Shown piece by piece: positions 39,867 through 46,737 of a stretch of DNA of 64,000 bases; positions within the stretch are counted from its first letter, which is position 1; each line of letters begins with the position of its first letter. Both the position numbers and the translations under genes were made by a program. The DNA comes from Cellulomonas sp. SG140. GTDB lineage: Bacteria > Actinomycetota > Actinomycetes > Actinomycetales > Cellulomonadaceae. The DNA lies in NCBI RefSeq assembly GCF_025770785.1, contig NZ_JANZLA010000002.1, positions 1 to 64,000 of the forward strand. Direction: 5' to 3'. Under the pieces are notes generated by a model. That model saw only the letters and a program-made list of their open reading frames with translations, did no database searches and was not told the origin of the DNA.

Positions 39867-40449
39867 CTTCCATGTCGGGCCGAACGGATCGCCTCTAGGG
39901 GCGGTTCGGGAGGCCGGGCGGAAAGCCCCCGCGAGGGATGTCGCTACCGCCCGATGGACGTGGGTTGCGCCTAAGCCGCCCGCGAAACCGGCCGCGTGGG
40001 AATGCCTCACGCGGAACAGGTCGCGGGGACGGGCTGGGGGTCGCATTGGCCGCGCTACTTCCGATCACCTGCTCACGAGCACGGCGGCGCCTAGCGCGTC
40101 GCAAATGTACGGGGGCGGTGCAGCGAACGATCGGCGTCGAGGCGCGAGGGCATTCCTCGTGGGCGTGGACAATCGGACGGGCTGCATCGGTGATCGACGA
40201 CGAAAAAGCCCAGTCGAAAGCGCGTAGCGCGAACGGCTGGCAGTGAGTCACGGCGCCCGACAAGCGCTGTGCATCGTGATTCTTAGGGTCGCCATACCGG
40301 CCCGGTCGCAAGCGCGAAACGGCACTAGGTCACCTACCGGAATGCTCCGGAACAGGCACCGAGTGACTGGGCGCGCGGTCGGACCGGACACAGCGACCCA
40401 CACGCTTGGTCGGCGCGATAGCCGATCGGTGCGCGTCCACTAACCGACC
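39867..40449. other. Long leader without a convincing gene
   Basis: About 580 bp downstream of the tandem-operator promoter. Open frames on both strands (for example 39938..40246 plus) have third-codon positions unlike phage genes, so I do not call them. The region holds hairpins and copies of CTACCGGAA (around 40334 and 40473), with a related CTACCGAATG near 40516. It may be an untranslated leader or small RNA. Confidence 0.5.
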
Positions 40450-40478
40450 TTGAATGGTCGGTAACGGGTGGCTACCGG
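40443..40478 (+). promoter_or_regulatory. Palindrome over promoter TTGAAT-N17-TACCGG
   Basis: ACCGACC-TTGAAT-GGTCGGT (40443-40462) centres on the -35 hexamer; a weak -10 follows at 40473. It could be a dimeric-repressor operator for the first early gene. Confidence 0.45.
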
Positions 40479-40536
40479 AACGGATCCGGCGCGCACCACG
40501 TAACCAACCACCCTCTACCGAATGGCAGGAACCGCA

Positions 40537-40878
40537 ATGATCGCAGTCACGGTAACGCTGGGACGGAACGTCGGAACGGTCCCGATGGCAGCGGAGGAAT
40601 GGGACGACTTTCAGACGGACGCGGAAGCGATCCTGGAGGGCTGCACGGTCCGCGAGGACGTGTGGTGGTGCGAGCGCCACTACGGCGCCGGGGAATGGGA
40701 CGGCATCCGGGAGGAGAGCGTGCGGGTGACGCTCCTGGGAGTGGTGGAGGTGCGCGAGGCACAGCTCCGCCTCGAACTGGCCGAACTGGCGGACCAGTAC
40801 CGGCAGGACGCCGTGGCCCTGTCCTGGGGCGAGTCGGTGTTAGTCGCACGTGCAAGTGGCGCGATGGTGACGTCGTGA
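40537..40878 (+). CDS. Hypothetical early protein
   Basis: 113 residues from ATG 40537 (AGGA at proper spacing; ATG 40522 would add 5). MIAVTVTLGRNVGTVPMAAE, an acidic middle (EEWDDFQTDAEAILEG), WWCERHYGAGEWDGIREESV and a helical C-terminus. The 3' end contains an operator (40850-40862). Not recognised. Confidence 0.75.
   Translation: MIAVTVTLGRNVGTVPMAAEEWDDFQTDAEAILEGCTVREDVWWCERHYGAGEWDGIREESVRVTLLGVVEVREAQLRLELAELADQYRQDAVALSWGESVLVARASGAMVTS
40850..40862 (+). promoter_or_regulatory. Candidate operator, GTGCAAGTGGCGC
   Basis: Matches GTGCAAGTGRCGC exactly; 18 bp upstream of TAGAGT (40881-40886), the likely -10 of the promoter starting the ribozyme-containing transcripts. Confidence 0.75.
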
Positions 40879-40880
40879 CC

Positions 40881-40886
40881 TAGAGT
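40881..40886 (+). promoter_or_regulatory. -10 element TAGAGT before ribozyme 1
   Basis: TAGAGT with an upstream TGAC would start transcription near 40893, i.e. at the 5' end of hammerhead 1. The -35 is poor and overlaps the operator. Confidence 0.5.
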
Positions 40887-40893
40887 GACACCA

Positions 40894-40951
40894 GGCGAAA
40901 CCGGCTCCGGCCGGTCGGGCGGGCTGGCATCCCGCTCCTGACGAGCCTGCC
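40894..40951 (+). ncRNA. Type-II hammerhead ribozyme, copy 1
   Basis: Stem II GGC (40894-40896) / GCC (40945-40947). GAAA 40897-40900. Stem III ACCGGC-UCCG-GCCGGU (40900-40915, UNCG loop). Cleavage-site C at 40916. Stem I GGGCGGG / CCCGCUC (40917-40923 / 40931-40937, one G-U). CUGACGA 40938-40944. Loop I CUGGCAU can pair GGCA with UGCC at 40948-40951. All core nucleotides of a self-cleaving hammerhead are present. Predicted cut 40916/40917, 58 nt before the next ATG. Confidence 0.9.
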
Positions 40952-40974
40952 AACCACGAGAACGGATGGACACC

Positions 40975-41076
40975 ATGAGCACGTACGTCACCCGTAAGAC
41001 GACTGCAGACGCCAAGGCCGAGACGCTGGCACGCCGTGCCGCGCGCCGCGCCAAGTACGCGACGACCTCGCTGTGA
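40975..41076 (+). CDS. Small basic hypothetical protein
   Basis: 33 residues (MSTYVTRKTTADAKAETLAR, then RAARRAKYATTSL), directly downstream of hammerhead 1. Strongly basic helix. Its stop overlaps the next start (GTGA). Function unknown. Confidence 0.65.
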   Translation: MSTYVTRKTTADAKAETLARRAARRAKYATTSL

Positions 41077-41237
41077 ACCGCGCACGGATCGCGACGTCCT
41101 GGGTCCTGGTGGTGGGCGTGCTGGTCGGACTTCTGGCAGCGCTCACGCCGTCGCCCCGGATCGAGGAGGACGACCCCCGCTGGGACTGCCGCACGATGGG
41201 CAACCACGTGTGCGGGCCCGTGCAAGTGACGCCATAG
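41073..41237 (+). CDS. Small single-pass membrane protein
   Basis: 54 residues, GTG in a GTGA overlap. One TM helix (SWVLVVGVLVGLLAALT) then an acidic and Cys-containing tail. The last codons contain an exact operator and the stop TAG overlaps the first base of hammerhead 2. Confidence 0.65.
   Translation: MNRARIATSWVLVVGVLVGLLAALTPSPRIEEDDPRWDCRTMGNHVCGPVQVTP
41220..41232 (+). promoter_or_regulatory. Candidate stoperator, exact
   Basis: Exact GTGCAAGTGACGC at the end of the membrane-protein gene, 5 bp before hammerhead 2. Confidence 0.78.
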
Positions 41238-41296
41238 GCGAAACCGGGCATCCGCCCGGTCCGGTGGGCTGGCATCCCACCGCTGACGAGCCTGCC
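41237..41296 (+). ncRNA. Type-II hammerhead ribozyme, copy 2
   Basis: Stem II GGC / GCC (41237-41239 / 41290-41292). GAAA 41240-41243. Stem III ACCGGGC-AUCC-GCCCGGU (41243-41260). C 41261 at the cut. Stem I CGGUGGG / CCCACCG (41262-41268 / 41276-41282). CUGACGA 41283-41289. Loop I CUGGCAU pairs with UGCC 41293-41296. Both hairpin stems differ from copy 1 by compensatory changes. Cut 56 nt before ATG 41318. Confidence 0.9.
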
Positions 41297-41317
41297 GAAC
41301 CTGAGAGTGAGACGACG

Positions 41318-41671
41318 ATGGCGACCCTGCGGACGAACCGACGCGGTGCGATCCACGCGGCCCGGATGGGCTGGGCGTTCCTGGCCTCGAACCTGACCGG
41401 CCGACACGAGACCTACGCGGGCCCCACGGGGATCCTGCCGGAGCCCTGGCGCACCGAGTACCGGGAGGCGCTGCAGCGGGCCCGCGACACGCACCAGGAC
41501 TTCTACGTGGTCCGGTCCTACGCGACGCCGATCGCGTGGCGCGTGGGCACCGAGGACGCCGTGATCCCGGACGTGCGCTACAGCTCCTCGACCTCGCGGC
41601 ACCAGAGCGCCATCCGACTCGCCTACGGCCCGGCCGACGAGCGGCGCGCGCACCTCGCGGCCACGGCCTGA
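41318..41671 (+). CDS. Hypothetical early protein
   Basis: 117 residues, ATG after GAGTGAG, in the 5' context created by hammerhead 2. MATLRTNRRGAIHAARMGWA, AGPTGILPEPWRTEYREALQ, FYVVRSYATPIAWRVG. Looks like a small globular alpha/beta protein. Family not recognised. Confidence 0.75.
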   Translation: MATLRTNRRGAIHAARMGWAFLASNLTGRHETYAGPTGILPEPWRTEYREALQRARDTHQDFYVVRSYATPIAWRVGTEDAVIPDVRYSSSTSRHQSAIRLAYGPADERRAHLAATA

Positions 41672-41702
41672 CCCGACCACCTCGAACCGGAAGGACACGA
41701 CG

Positions 41703-42092
41703 ATGACGCGGTACAACGGCGGCGAGTACGTCGGACTGTGGCAGGGGGGCCCTGGCTACTCGCAGGGTGAGTGGGCAACGGACGCGGAGGTCTTCGACAG
41801 CCTGCAGCACGCCAAGGCGGTGCTCGCCGGCCGCTACGCCCGGGGGTCGCTGTGGCCGCAGACGGTGCCGCACGTCGCCGAGTGGCGCGAGGCGCCCGGG
41901 GGAGAGTCCTACGCCGTCAAGGGCGCCCAGGGCCACAACCTCATGTGCCCGGCCGTCGCCGAGGGGTCGAGCATCCTGCTGGCGCGCCGGGACCGAACCG
42001 GCCTGACGGCCCTGGAGGTCGACGGCCCCCACGCCTGCACGTACCTGCTGGAGATCGGCCCCCGCGGCGGCGTCAAGGTGACGCGCCTGTGA
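41703..42092 (+). CDS. Hypothetical early protein
   Basis: 129 residues, ATG preceded by GGAAGGA. MTRYNGGEYVGLWQGGPGYS, then LWPQTVPHVAEWREAPGGE and a C-terminal LLEIGPRGGVKVTRL. Not recognised. Confidence 0.75.
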   Translation: MTRYNGGEYVGLWQGGPGYSQGEWATDAEVFDSLQHAKAVLAGRYARGSLWPQTVPHVAEWREAPGGESYAVKGAQGHNLMCPAVAEGSSILLARRDRTGLTALEVDGPHACTYLLEIGPRGGVKVTRL

Positions 42093-42187
42093 GCCCGGAC
42101 GCCTGGGCCAACGATCCCGACCGCACCACGCGGCGCGAGACCTGGGACGTGCTCAACGACGTCCTGACCAACCTGCACAGCCTCTAG
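42089..42187 (+). CDS. Very small hypothetical protein
   Basis: 32 residues (MSPDAWANDPDRTTRRETWD, then VLNDVLTNLHSL), GTG in a GTGA overlap. Coupled translation is the main support. Confidence 0.5.
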   Translation: MSPDAWANDPDRTTRRETWDVLNDVLTNLHSL

Positions 42188-42202
42188 ATGGGAGACACAC
42201 CG

Positions 42203-42562
42203 ATGAGCCGAATCCTGCACGTGGGCGTCAACATCACCAAGCTCCGCGACTTCCTGCGCGACTCGGAGGTCGACTGGGAGATGGATGGCGACGGCTGGGA
42301 GGTCTGGGGCGAGCGCGTCGGCGACGACGCCAACGACACCCTGACGCTGCACCTGACCACGGAGGTGGACAGCACCGCCGACGCGGTGGCGCTGATCGCC
42401 AGCGCGGAGCGGGCACGCCTGCTGACGCCGATGGTCGGCGGTGGCGCCCTCGGGGCCCTGGCCGTCCTGACCGATCCGAGCGACTGGTCGGAGGACGTCC
42501 TGACGCTGCACACGACTCGGGCGATCGAGGTCCGCCTGCAGCGCGCACCCTCTTTCGGGTGA
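42203..42562 (+). CDS. Hypothetical early protein
   Basis: 119 residues from ATG 42203, preceded by GGGAG; the ATG at 42188 contains that Shine-Dalgarno. MSRILHVGVNITKLRDFLRD, WEVWGERVGDDANDTLTLHL. Alpha/beta, acidic. Function unknown. Confidence 0.75.
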   Translation: MSRILHVGVNITKLRDFLRDSEVDWEMDGDGWEVWGERVGDDANDTLTLHLTTEVDSTADAVALIASAERARLLTPMVGGGALGALAVLTDPSDWSEDVLTLHTTRAIEVRLQRAPSFG

Positions 42563-42578
42563 CACGTGCTAGTGCCGC

Positions 42579-42607
42579 TTGCAAGTGACGCGGCGACCAC
42601 GTAGAAC
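42579..42607 (+). promoter_or_regulatory. Promoter TTGCAA-N17-TAGAAC with built-in operator
   Basis: -35 42579-42584, -10 42602-42607, 17-bp spacing. The operator TTGCAAGTGACGC (42579-42591, one mismatch) contains the -35. Confidence 0.7.
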
Positions 42608-42645
42608 TGACGCAGACGCACCACGACGACGAGAACGGAGACGCC

Positions 42646-42960
42646 ATGCATGACGACGAGGCCCGGCGCTACACGGGCGGCGAGATCGACGCGATCGCCG
42701 ATGGCTCGGACCCGTGGCTGGAGCGCCCGGACGGGTCCGTCGTGGACCTGGCCGAGCACCTGGACCGGCTCAGCGTCGGGCCCTGCGGCGAGTGCCGCGG
42801 AGGGTTCTTCGCCCCGACGACGAACGGCCCGACCGACCAGGGCGTCGAGCGGTGCGACGCCTGCGACATCTACGACGGCGACCTGAGTGCCGCACTGGCC
42901 CTGGCCGCGCTGATCGGCCCGGACGTCGAGGTGCGCTACGCGGTCGACGCCGACGACTGA
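42646..42960 (+). CDS. Small zinc-ribbon hypothetical protein
   Basis: 104 residues, ATG after CGGAG. Helical N-terminus (GGEIDAIADGSDPWLERPDG) then two Cys pairs (CGECRGGFF ... CDACDIYDG) that should bind zinc. No catalytic motif seen. Confidence 0.75.
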   Translation: MHDDEARRYTGGEIDAIADGSDPWLERPDGSVVDLAEHLDRLSVGPCGECRGGFFAPTTNGPTDQGVERCDACDIYDGDLSAALALAALIGPDVEVRYAVDADD

Positions 42961-42974
42961 CCCACCACCCACAC

Positions 42975-43030
42975 GGCGAAACCCCTACGGGGGTCGCGAG
43001 GGCTGGCATCCCTCGCCTGACGAGCCTGCC
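42975..43030 (+). ncRNA. Type-II hammerhead ribozyme, copy 3
   Basis: Stem II GGC / GCC (42975-42977 / 43024-43026). GAAA 42978-42981. Stem III ACCCC-UACG-GGGGU (42981-42994, UNCG loop). C 42995 at the cut. Stem I GCGAGGG / CCCUCGC (42996-43002 / 43010-43016). CUGACGA 43017-43023. UGCC 43027-43030 pairs with loop I. Stem III is one pair shorter and fully covaried. Cut 54 nt before ATG 43050. Confidence 0.9.
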
Positions 43031-43049
43031 GAACAGATTGGAGACCACC

Positions 43050-44069
43050 ATGTCCCGCGAGACGCTGGAGCACCTGAACACCAACACCCTGATCGGCTAC
43101 ACCGACAAGCGCGGCAACGCCTGGCACTACCGGGCGGAGAAGCAGGGGGCCGAGTCCAACCACTACGCCGGAGCGATCCCGGTCGACGACGTGGTGCGGC
43201 GCCTGTTCGCCTGGCGCGGCGTGGAGGGCGAGATCAGCGCGACGGCGCTCACCGAGACCGGTGTCCTGTCGACGGTCGACCCCGAGCGCAAGGCGATCAT
43301 GCGCTCGGACACCGGAGCGATCCTCGGGGTCTTCAAGTCCGGCTACCGGATCCACCAGTACAAGGACTGGCTGATCGAGAACGTCGAGATGTTGCTCGAC
43401 GCCGACCTCGCCATCGGGTCCGCGGGGTTGTTGAAGGGTGGCGCGGTCGCCTGGGTGCAGATCGAGATGGAGGACACCCTGGAGGCCCCTGGCGGCGTGA
43501 AGTACCGGCCCTTCCTGACCGCCGCGACGAGCATGGACGGCTCGATCGCCACGACGTACCAGACCGGCGCTCAGGTGGTGGTGTGCGACAACACGCTCAG
43601 CACCGCCCTGGCGAGCAAGGACTCCTCCCGGTTCAAGGTGAAGCACTCGCGCTTCAGCCTGAACAAGGTGCAGGACGTGCGTGACGCGCTCGGCATCGTC
43701 CACACCGTCGCCTCGGACTTCGAGGCCCAGGTGCAGGCCCTGATCGACGAGCAGGTGAACGCCGACCGCTGGCGGGCGTTCGTGGCCGCGCACACCGAGA
43801 TCGACAAGGCGCGCGAGGCCAAGTCGAAGCGCGGCATCACCCTCGCCGAGAACAAGTCGGCGGAGCTGAACCGCCTGTGGAACCACGACGAGCGCGTGTC
43901 GCCGTGGGCTGGGACGGCCTACGGGGTGCTCGCCGCGGTGAACACCTACACCCACCACGTCGCGACCGTCCGGAACGCGACTCGCGTCGAGCGAAACATG
44001 GAGCGGGCGGTGACCGGCGGGATCGACCGCTTGGACGCCGACACGCTGCGCGTGCTCGCCACGGTCTGA
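43050..44069 (+). CDS. DUF932 (phage/plasmid-like) protein
   Basis: 339 residues, ATG after GGAG. N-terminal half with AIPVDDVVRRLFAWRGVEGE, then DTGAILGVFKSGYRIHQYKD and LTAATSMDGSIATTYQTGAQ, VVVCDNTLSTALA. This is the DUF932 pattern found in phages and plasmids, of unknown biochemical function. Expressed downstream of hammerhead 3. Confidence 0.85.
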   Translation: MSRETLEHLNTNTLIGYTDKRGNAWHYRAEKQGAESNHYAGAIPVDDVVRRLFAWRGVEGEISATALTETGVLSTVDPERKAIMRSDTGAILGVFKSGYRIHQYKDWLIENVEMLLDADLAIGSAGLLKGGAVAWVQIEMEDTLEAPGGVKYRPFLTAATSMDGSIATTYQTGAQVVVCDNTLSTALASKDSSRFKVKHSRFSLNKVQDVRDALGIVHTVASDFEAQVQALIDEQVNADRWRAFVAAHTEIDKAREAKSKRGITLAENKSAELNRLWNHDERVSPWAGTAYGVLAAVNTYTHHVATVRNATRVERNMERAVTGGIDRLDADTLRVLATV

Positions 44070-44079
44070 CCAGCCCTCT

Positions 44080-44116
44080 CGACCAGCACGCCACGCAGGG
44101 GGCGGCGTGCTGGTCG
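44080..44116 (+). terminator. 13-bp perfect hairpin
   Basis: CGACCAGCACGCC (44080-44092) pairs perfectly with 44104-44116 over an 11-nt loop, between two early genes. No T tract; may be a terminator, attenuator or RNA stability element. Confidence 0.65.
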
Positions 44117-44158
44117 GGGGAGTCGTGCAGACGGCACACCGAGAGAGAGGGGTTCGAG

Positions 44159-44671
44159 ATGACCAAGGACGAGACGATCACCGGAGCACTGGACGCGCTG
44201 GCCCGCATGGACAGCGCCTGGGAGCACCTGGCCTGCAGCGAGGCGGACGACCTCGCAGCGTTCATGGCCGCGCACGGCCGGGCCGAGGACGCGGCGGAGA
44301 TGCTGGCGATCTACCACGTCGACGGCGACGACCACGGCGACCCGCACGCCGCGATCAAGTACCTGAACGCCGACGAGGTGAACGCCGAGACCGGCGAGGG
44401 CCCGGCGCCCATCGAGCGCCCCAACACCGACCAGATGGTCGAGGCGGCTCGCGAGTACGTGGCCGGGCTCGGTGTCGACCAGCCGGCCGAGGCGCCGACC
44501 AGCGACCCCGAGACGCTCAGCGACGCGGAGGTGCTCACCCTGGCGATCTTCGCCATGAACACGGCCCTCTACCCCGAGTCGTCGAGCGGGGCGGACATCG
44601 AGGAGCTGGAGGCCAAGGCCGACAGGGCGATCGAGCGATTGGCGGAGATGCGGGAGGCCGCATCCGCCTGA
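44159..44671 (+). CDS. Acidic hypothetical early protein
   Basis: 170 residues, ATG after GAGAGGGG. MTKDETITGALDALARMDSA, helical and rich in Glu/Asp/Ala throughout (EAKADRAIERLAEMREAASA). No family recognised. Confidence 0.75.
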   Translation: MTKDETITGALDALARMDSAWEHLACSEADDLAAFMAAHGRAEDAAEMLAIYHVDGDDHGDPHAAIKYLNADEVNAETGEGPAPIERPNTDQMVEAAREYVAGLGVDQPAEAPTSDPETLSDAEVLTLAIFAMNTALYPESSSGADIEELEAKADRAIERLAEMREAASA

Positions 44672-44674
44672 CAC

Positions 44675-44732
44675 GGCGAAACCGGCTCCGGCCGGTCCGA
44701 TGGGCTGGCATCCCATCGCTGACGAGCCTGCC
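44675..44732 (+). ncRNA. Type-II hammerhead ribozyme, copy 4
   Basis: Stem II GGC / GCC (44675-44677 / 44726-44728). GAAA 44678-44681. Stem III ACCGGC-UCCG-GCCGGU (44681-44696). C 44697 at the cut. Stem I CGAUGGG / CCCAUCG (44698-44704 / 44712-44718). CUGACGA 44719-44725. UGCC 44729-44732 pairs with GGCA of loop I. Cut 55 nt before GTG 44753. Confidence 0.9.
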
Positions 44733-44752
44733 GATCATGAACGGAGACAGAC

Positions 44753-45388
44753 GTGAAGGACTGGACCTGGGACGAGACCTACACCCGCGGGTGGGCTCGG
44801 ACGGATGACCCGCGCGTGCTCGCCGTGATCGAGCGCGACAGCAGCCCGAGTCGCCCGGACGGCGACGCCTTCGCCCCGACGCTGGTGGGCTACGGCTGGC
44901 GCCACAACGACTACGAGATCGCCCAGGAGGTCGCCAGCGACGACGACGTGCTGCGCGCCTTCCAGCGCGCCTGCGGCTACTTCGGCATCCTCCCGGCGCA
45001 CACGCCCGAGACGATCGTGACCCGCTACATGCGGATCTTCCACGGCACGGAGCTCACCTTCGTCAGCTCGACGCTCGACCGATACGCGAACGTGGTCATC
45101 TTCGACACGCCGACCTGGCGCAACGCGGTCGGGGTGTCCGACGACGCCGAGGACGTGCTGGCCGGCGAGCGGATCACCTGGCAGGCGTACCTCGACGAGG
45201 ACGTCTACGGCGTCGGCACGGCCGTGCGCGCCACGCAGGTGCTCGACGACAGCGACGTCGACCTGAACGACTGGGACGTCTCCATCGAGTCCTGGGGTCA
45301 CTACGGCGACGAGTCGGCAGAGGAGGCCGCACTGGAGCACGCGGCCTGGGCGATCGGCCAGCTGCCCGAGCTCCTGCCCATCGCGTGA
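44753..45388 (+). CDS. Hypothetical early protein
   Basis: 211 residues, GTG after CGGAG, immediately downstream of hammerhead 4. MKDWTWDETYTRGWARTDDP, YGWRHNDYEIAQEVASDDD, then FGILPAHTPETIVTRYMRIF. Acidic, Trp-rich. No family recognised. Confidence 0.75.
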   Translation: MKDWTWDETYTRGWARTDDPRVLAVIERDSSPSRPDGDAFAPTLVGYGWRHNDYEIAQEVASDDDVLRAFQRACGYFGILPAHTPETIVTRYMRIFHGTELTFVSSTLDRYANVVIFDTPTWRNAVGVSDDAEDVLAGERITWQAYLDEDVYGVGTAVRATQVLDDSDVDLNDWDVSIESWGHYGDESAEEAALEHAAWAIGQLPELLPIA

Positions 45389-45534
45389 GGAAGCGCGCCC
45401 AGGAGAGCTTCGAGTGGAAGGTCGCGGCCGTCCCGTGCGGATGGTGCCTGACCGGCTACCACGACGACTGCCCCCGCGAGGGGATCGGCTTCACCTGCAC
45501 GTGCGCCGCAGAAGGACATCCTGCGCGGCGTTGA
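45385..45534 (+). CDS. Tiny cysteine-rich protein
   Basis: 49 residues, GTG in a GTGA overlap. Contains CGWCLTGYHDDCPREGIGF TCTC, a probable zinc knuckle. The stop codon overlaps the TTGACG -35 of the next promoter. Confidence 0.65.
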   Translation: MRKRAQESFEWKVAAVPCGWCLTGYHDDCPREGIGFTCTCAAEGHPARR

Positions 45535-45559
45535 CGTGAAAGTGACGCACCACTAGAGT
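45531..45559 (+). promoter_or_regulatory. Early promoter TTGACG-N17-TAGAGT
   Basis: The best sigma-70-like promoter in the prophage: -35 45531-45536, -10 45554-45559, 17-bp spacing. The spacer contains the operator GTGAAAGTGACGC (45536-45548), so repressor binding would occlude polymerase. Confidence 0.82.
45536..45548 (+). promoter_or_regulatory. Operator GTGAAAGTGACGC in promoter spacer
   Basis: One base from the commonest form; the A variant recurs at 49360 and 39817. Confidence 0.78.
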
Positions 45560-45607
45560 AGGGACCGTGCGCAAGGAGCACGCCAACAGACGAGGAGACC
45601 CACCGAC

Positions 45608-45895
45608 ATGCAGCAGCCCCGAGCCCACCGAGCCCACCTGACCGCCGCCAAGTCGCAGCCGCCGAGCGCGGAGTACATGCGCGGCTTCGTCCAGGCGCTC
45701 AGTGAGGTGGTCGACGTGATCGGAGAGCTCGACCAGGCCGTCGCCGCGAACCGGCGCCTGCTGGCCGGCCTTCGGGCCGACCTGGAGGACATGCGCACCG
45801 ACCTGAGCCACGCCGAGGCGCTGGAGCTGAACGAGGCGCTGAAGCAGGCCGAGCTCGCCACGGCCGACGTCGTGACCCTGGCGCAGAGCGCGTGA
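45608..45895 (+). CDS. Coiled-coil hypothetical protein
   Basis: 95 residues, ATG preceded by GAGGAG. Helical with heptads (VVDVIGELDQAVAANRRLLA, GLRADLEDMRTDLSHAEALE). First gene after the strong 45.5-kb promoter. Function unknown. Confidence 0.8.
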   Translation: MQQPRAHRAHLTAAKSQPPSAEYMRGFVQALSEVVDVIGELDQAVAANRRLLAGLRADLEDMRTDLSHAEALELNEALKQAELATADVVTLAQSA

Positions 45896-46068
45896 GCACG
45901 GCGACCGGCACCGAGGTGCGCCGCTGGATCGCCGGACGCCTGGGCGTGGACGCCAGGGGTGTCCGCATCACCAAGGCCCTGGCCGACAACTTCAACAGGC
46001 ACCACCCGGAGCGCCCGTATCAGGGCCGGGTGACCAGCGACTTCCGACTGCTGCACGCAGCGGCCTGA
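45892..46068 (+). CDS. Small basic hypothetical protein
   Basis: 58 residues (MSTATGTEVRRWIAGRLGVD, ARGVRITKALADNFNRHHPE), GTG in a GTGA overlap. Looks like a small helical DNA- or protein-binding module, resembling the Lsr2 C-terminal layout only loosely. Confidence 0.65.
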   Translation: MSTATGTEVRRWIAGRLGVDARGVRITKALADNFNRHHPERPYQGRVTSDFRLLHAAA

Positions 46069-46088
46069 CGAGAGGAACTACACCCAGC

Positions 46089-46715
46089 ATGGCTACGAAG
46101 ATCATCGGCCTGTCCGGCAAGAAGCAGTCGGGCAAGGACACCTTCGCCCAGGCGCTCATCGACAACCTCGGCTACACCCGAGTCGCGTTCGCCGACCCGC
46201 TGAAGGAGATGCTGTACGCGCTGGACCCGCTGGTCGTGGTCCGCACGGACGAGACGGGGCTGCTGCGCGAGGCCGGGATGCCCGCCTTCGCCCGCGGGCT
46301 GCGCTACGCCCGGATCACGATGCTGGTCGACTCCGTGGGCTGGGACGGCGCCAAGCAGCTGCACGACGTGCGCAGCCTGCTGCAGCGACTGGGCACCGAG
46401 GCCGGCCGCAAGGTCATGGGTGAGTCGATCTGGGTCGACACGGCCATGCGCCGAGCTGCGGAGATCGACGGGCCCGTGGTCATCACCGACATGCGCTTCC
46501 CGAACGAGAAGCGTGCCGTGGAGTTCGCGGGCGGCTGGTCGGTGCGGATCGAGCGCCCCGGCCTGGCCCAGGATCCCGACGCGCACGCCAGCGAGACGGC
46601 GCTCGACGCGGAGGTCTTCGACTTCCAGGTCGTCAACGGCGGCACCGTCGCTGACCTGCAGAGCCAGGCCGGGAGGATCCACAGCTACTTCGACCTGCTC
46701 CTCGACGCCGCCTGA
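46089..46715 (+). CDS. Deoxynucleoside monophosphate kinase
   Basis: 208 residues, ATG after AGAGGAA. P-loop GLSGKKQSGKDTFAQAL at about 7-23, the FADPLKEML segment, and VITDMRFPNEKRAVEFAGG typical of phage dNMP kinases (T4 gp1-like). It phosphorylates dNMPs for dNTP supply during replication. Confidence 0.9.
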   Translation: MATKIIGLSGKKQSGKDTFAQALIDNLGYTRVAFADPLKEMLYALDPLVVVRTDETGLLREAGMPAFARGLRYARITMLVDSVGWDGAKQLHDVRSLLQRLGTEAGRKVMGESIWVDTAMRRAAEIDGPVVITDMRFPNEKRAVEFAGGWSVRIERPGLAQDPDAHASETALDAEVFDFQVVNGGTVADLQSQAGRIHSYFDLLLDAA

Positions 46716-46724
46716 CGGGCGGAC

Positions 46725-46737
46725 GTGCAAGTGGCGC
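46725..46737 (+). promoter_or_regulatory. Operator coinciding with a start codon
   Basis: GTGCAAGTGGCGC, exact to GTGCAAGTGRCGC. Confidence 0.75.

Noticed and set aside
39938..40246. 102-codon plus-strand ORF
   Set aside because: Third-codon positions are not GC-biased like phage genes and the protein is Arg-rich without features; no good ribosome-binding site.
40894..40951. Repeated GCGAAACC...CTGACGAGCC elements as terminators or attenuators
   Set aside because: They lack T tracts, and the conserved unpaired bases (GAAA, C, CUGACGA) match a hammerhead core in the right order, which a terminator would not need.
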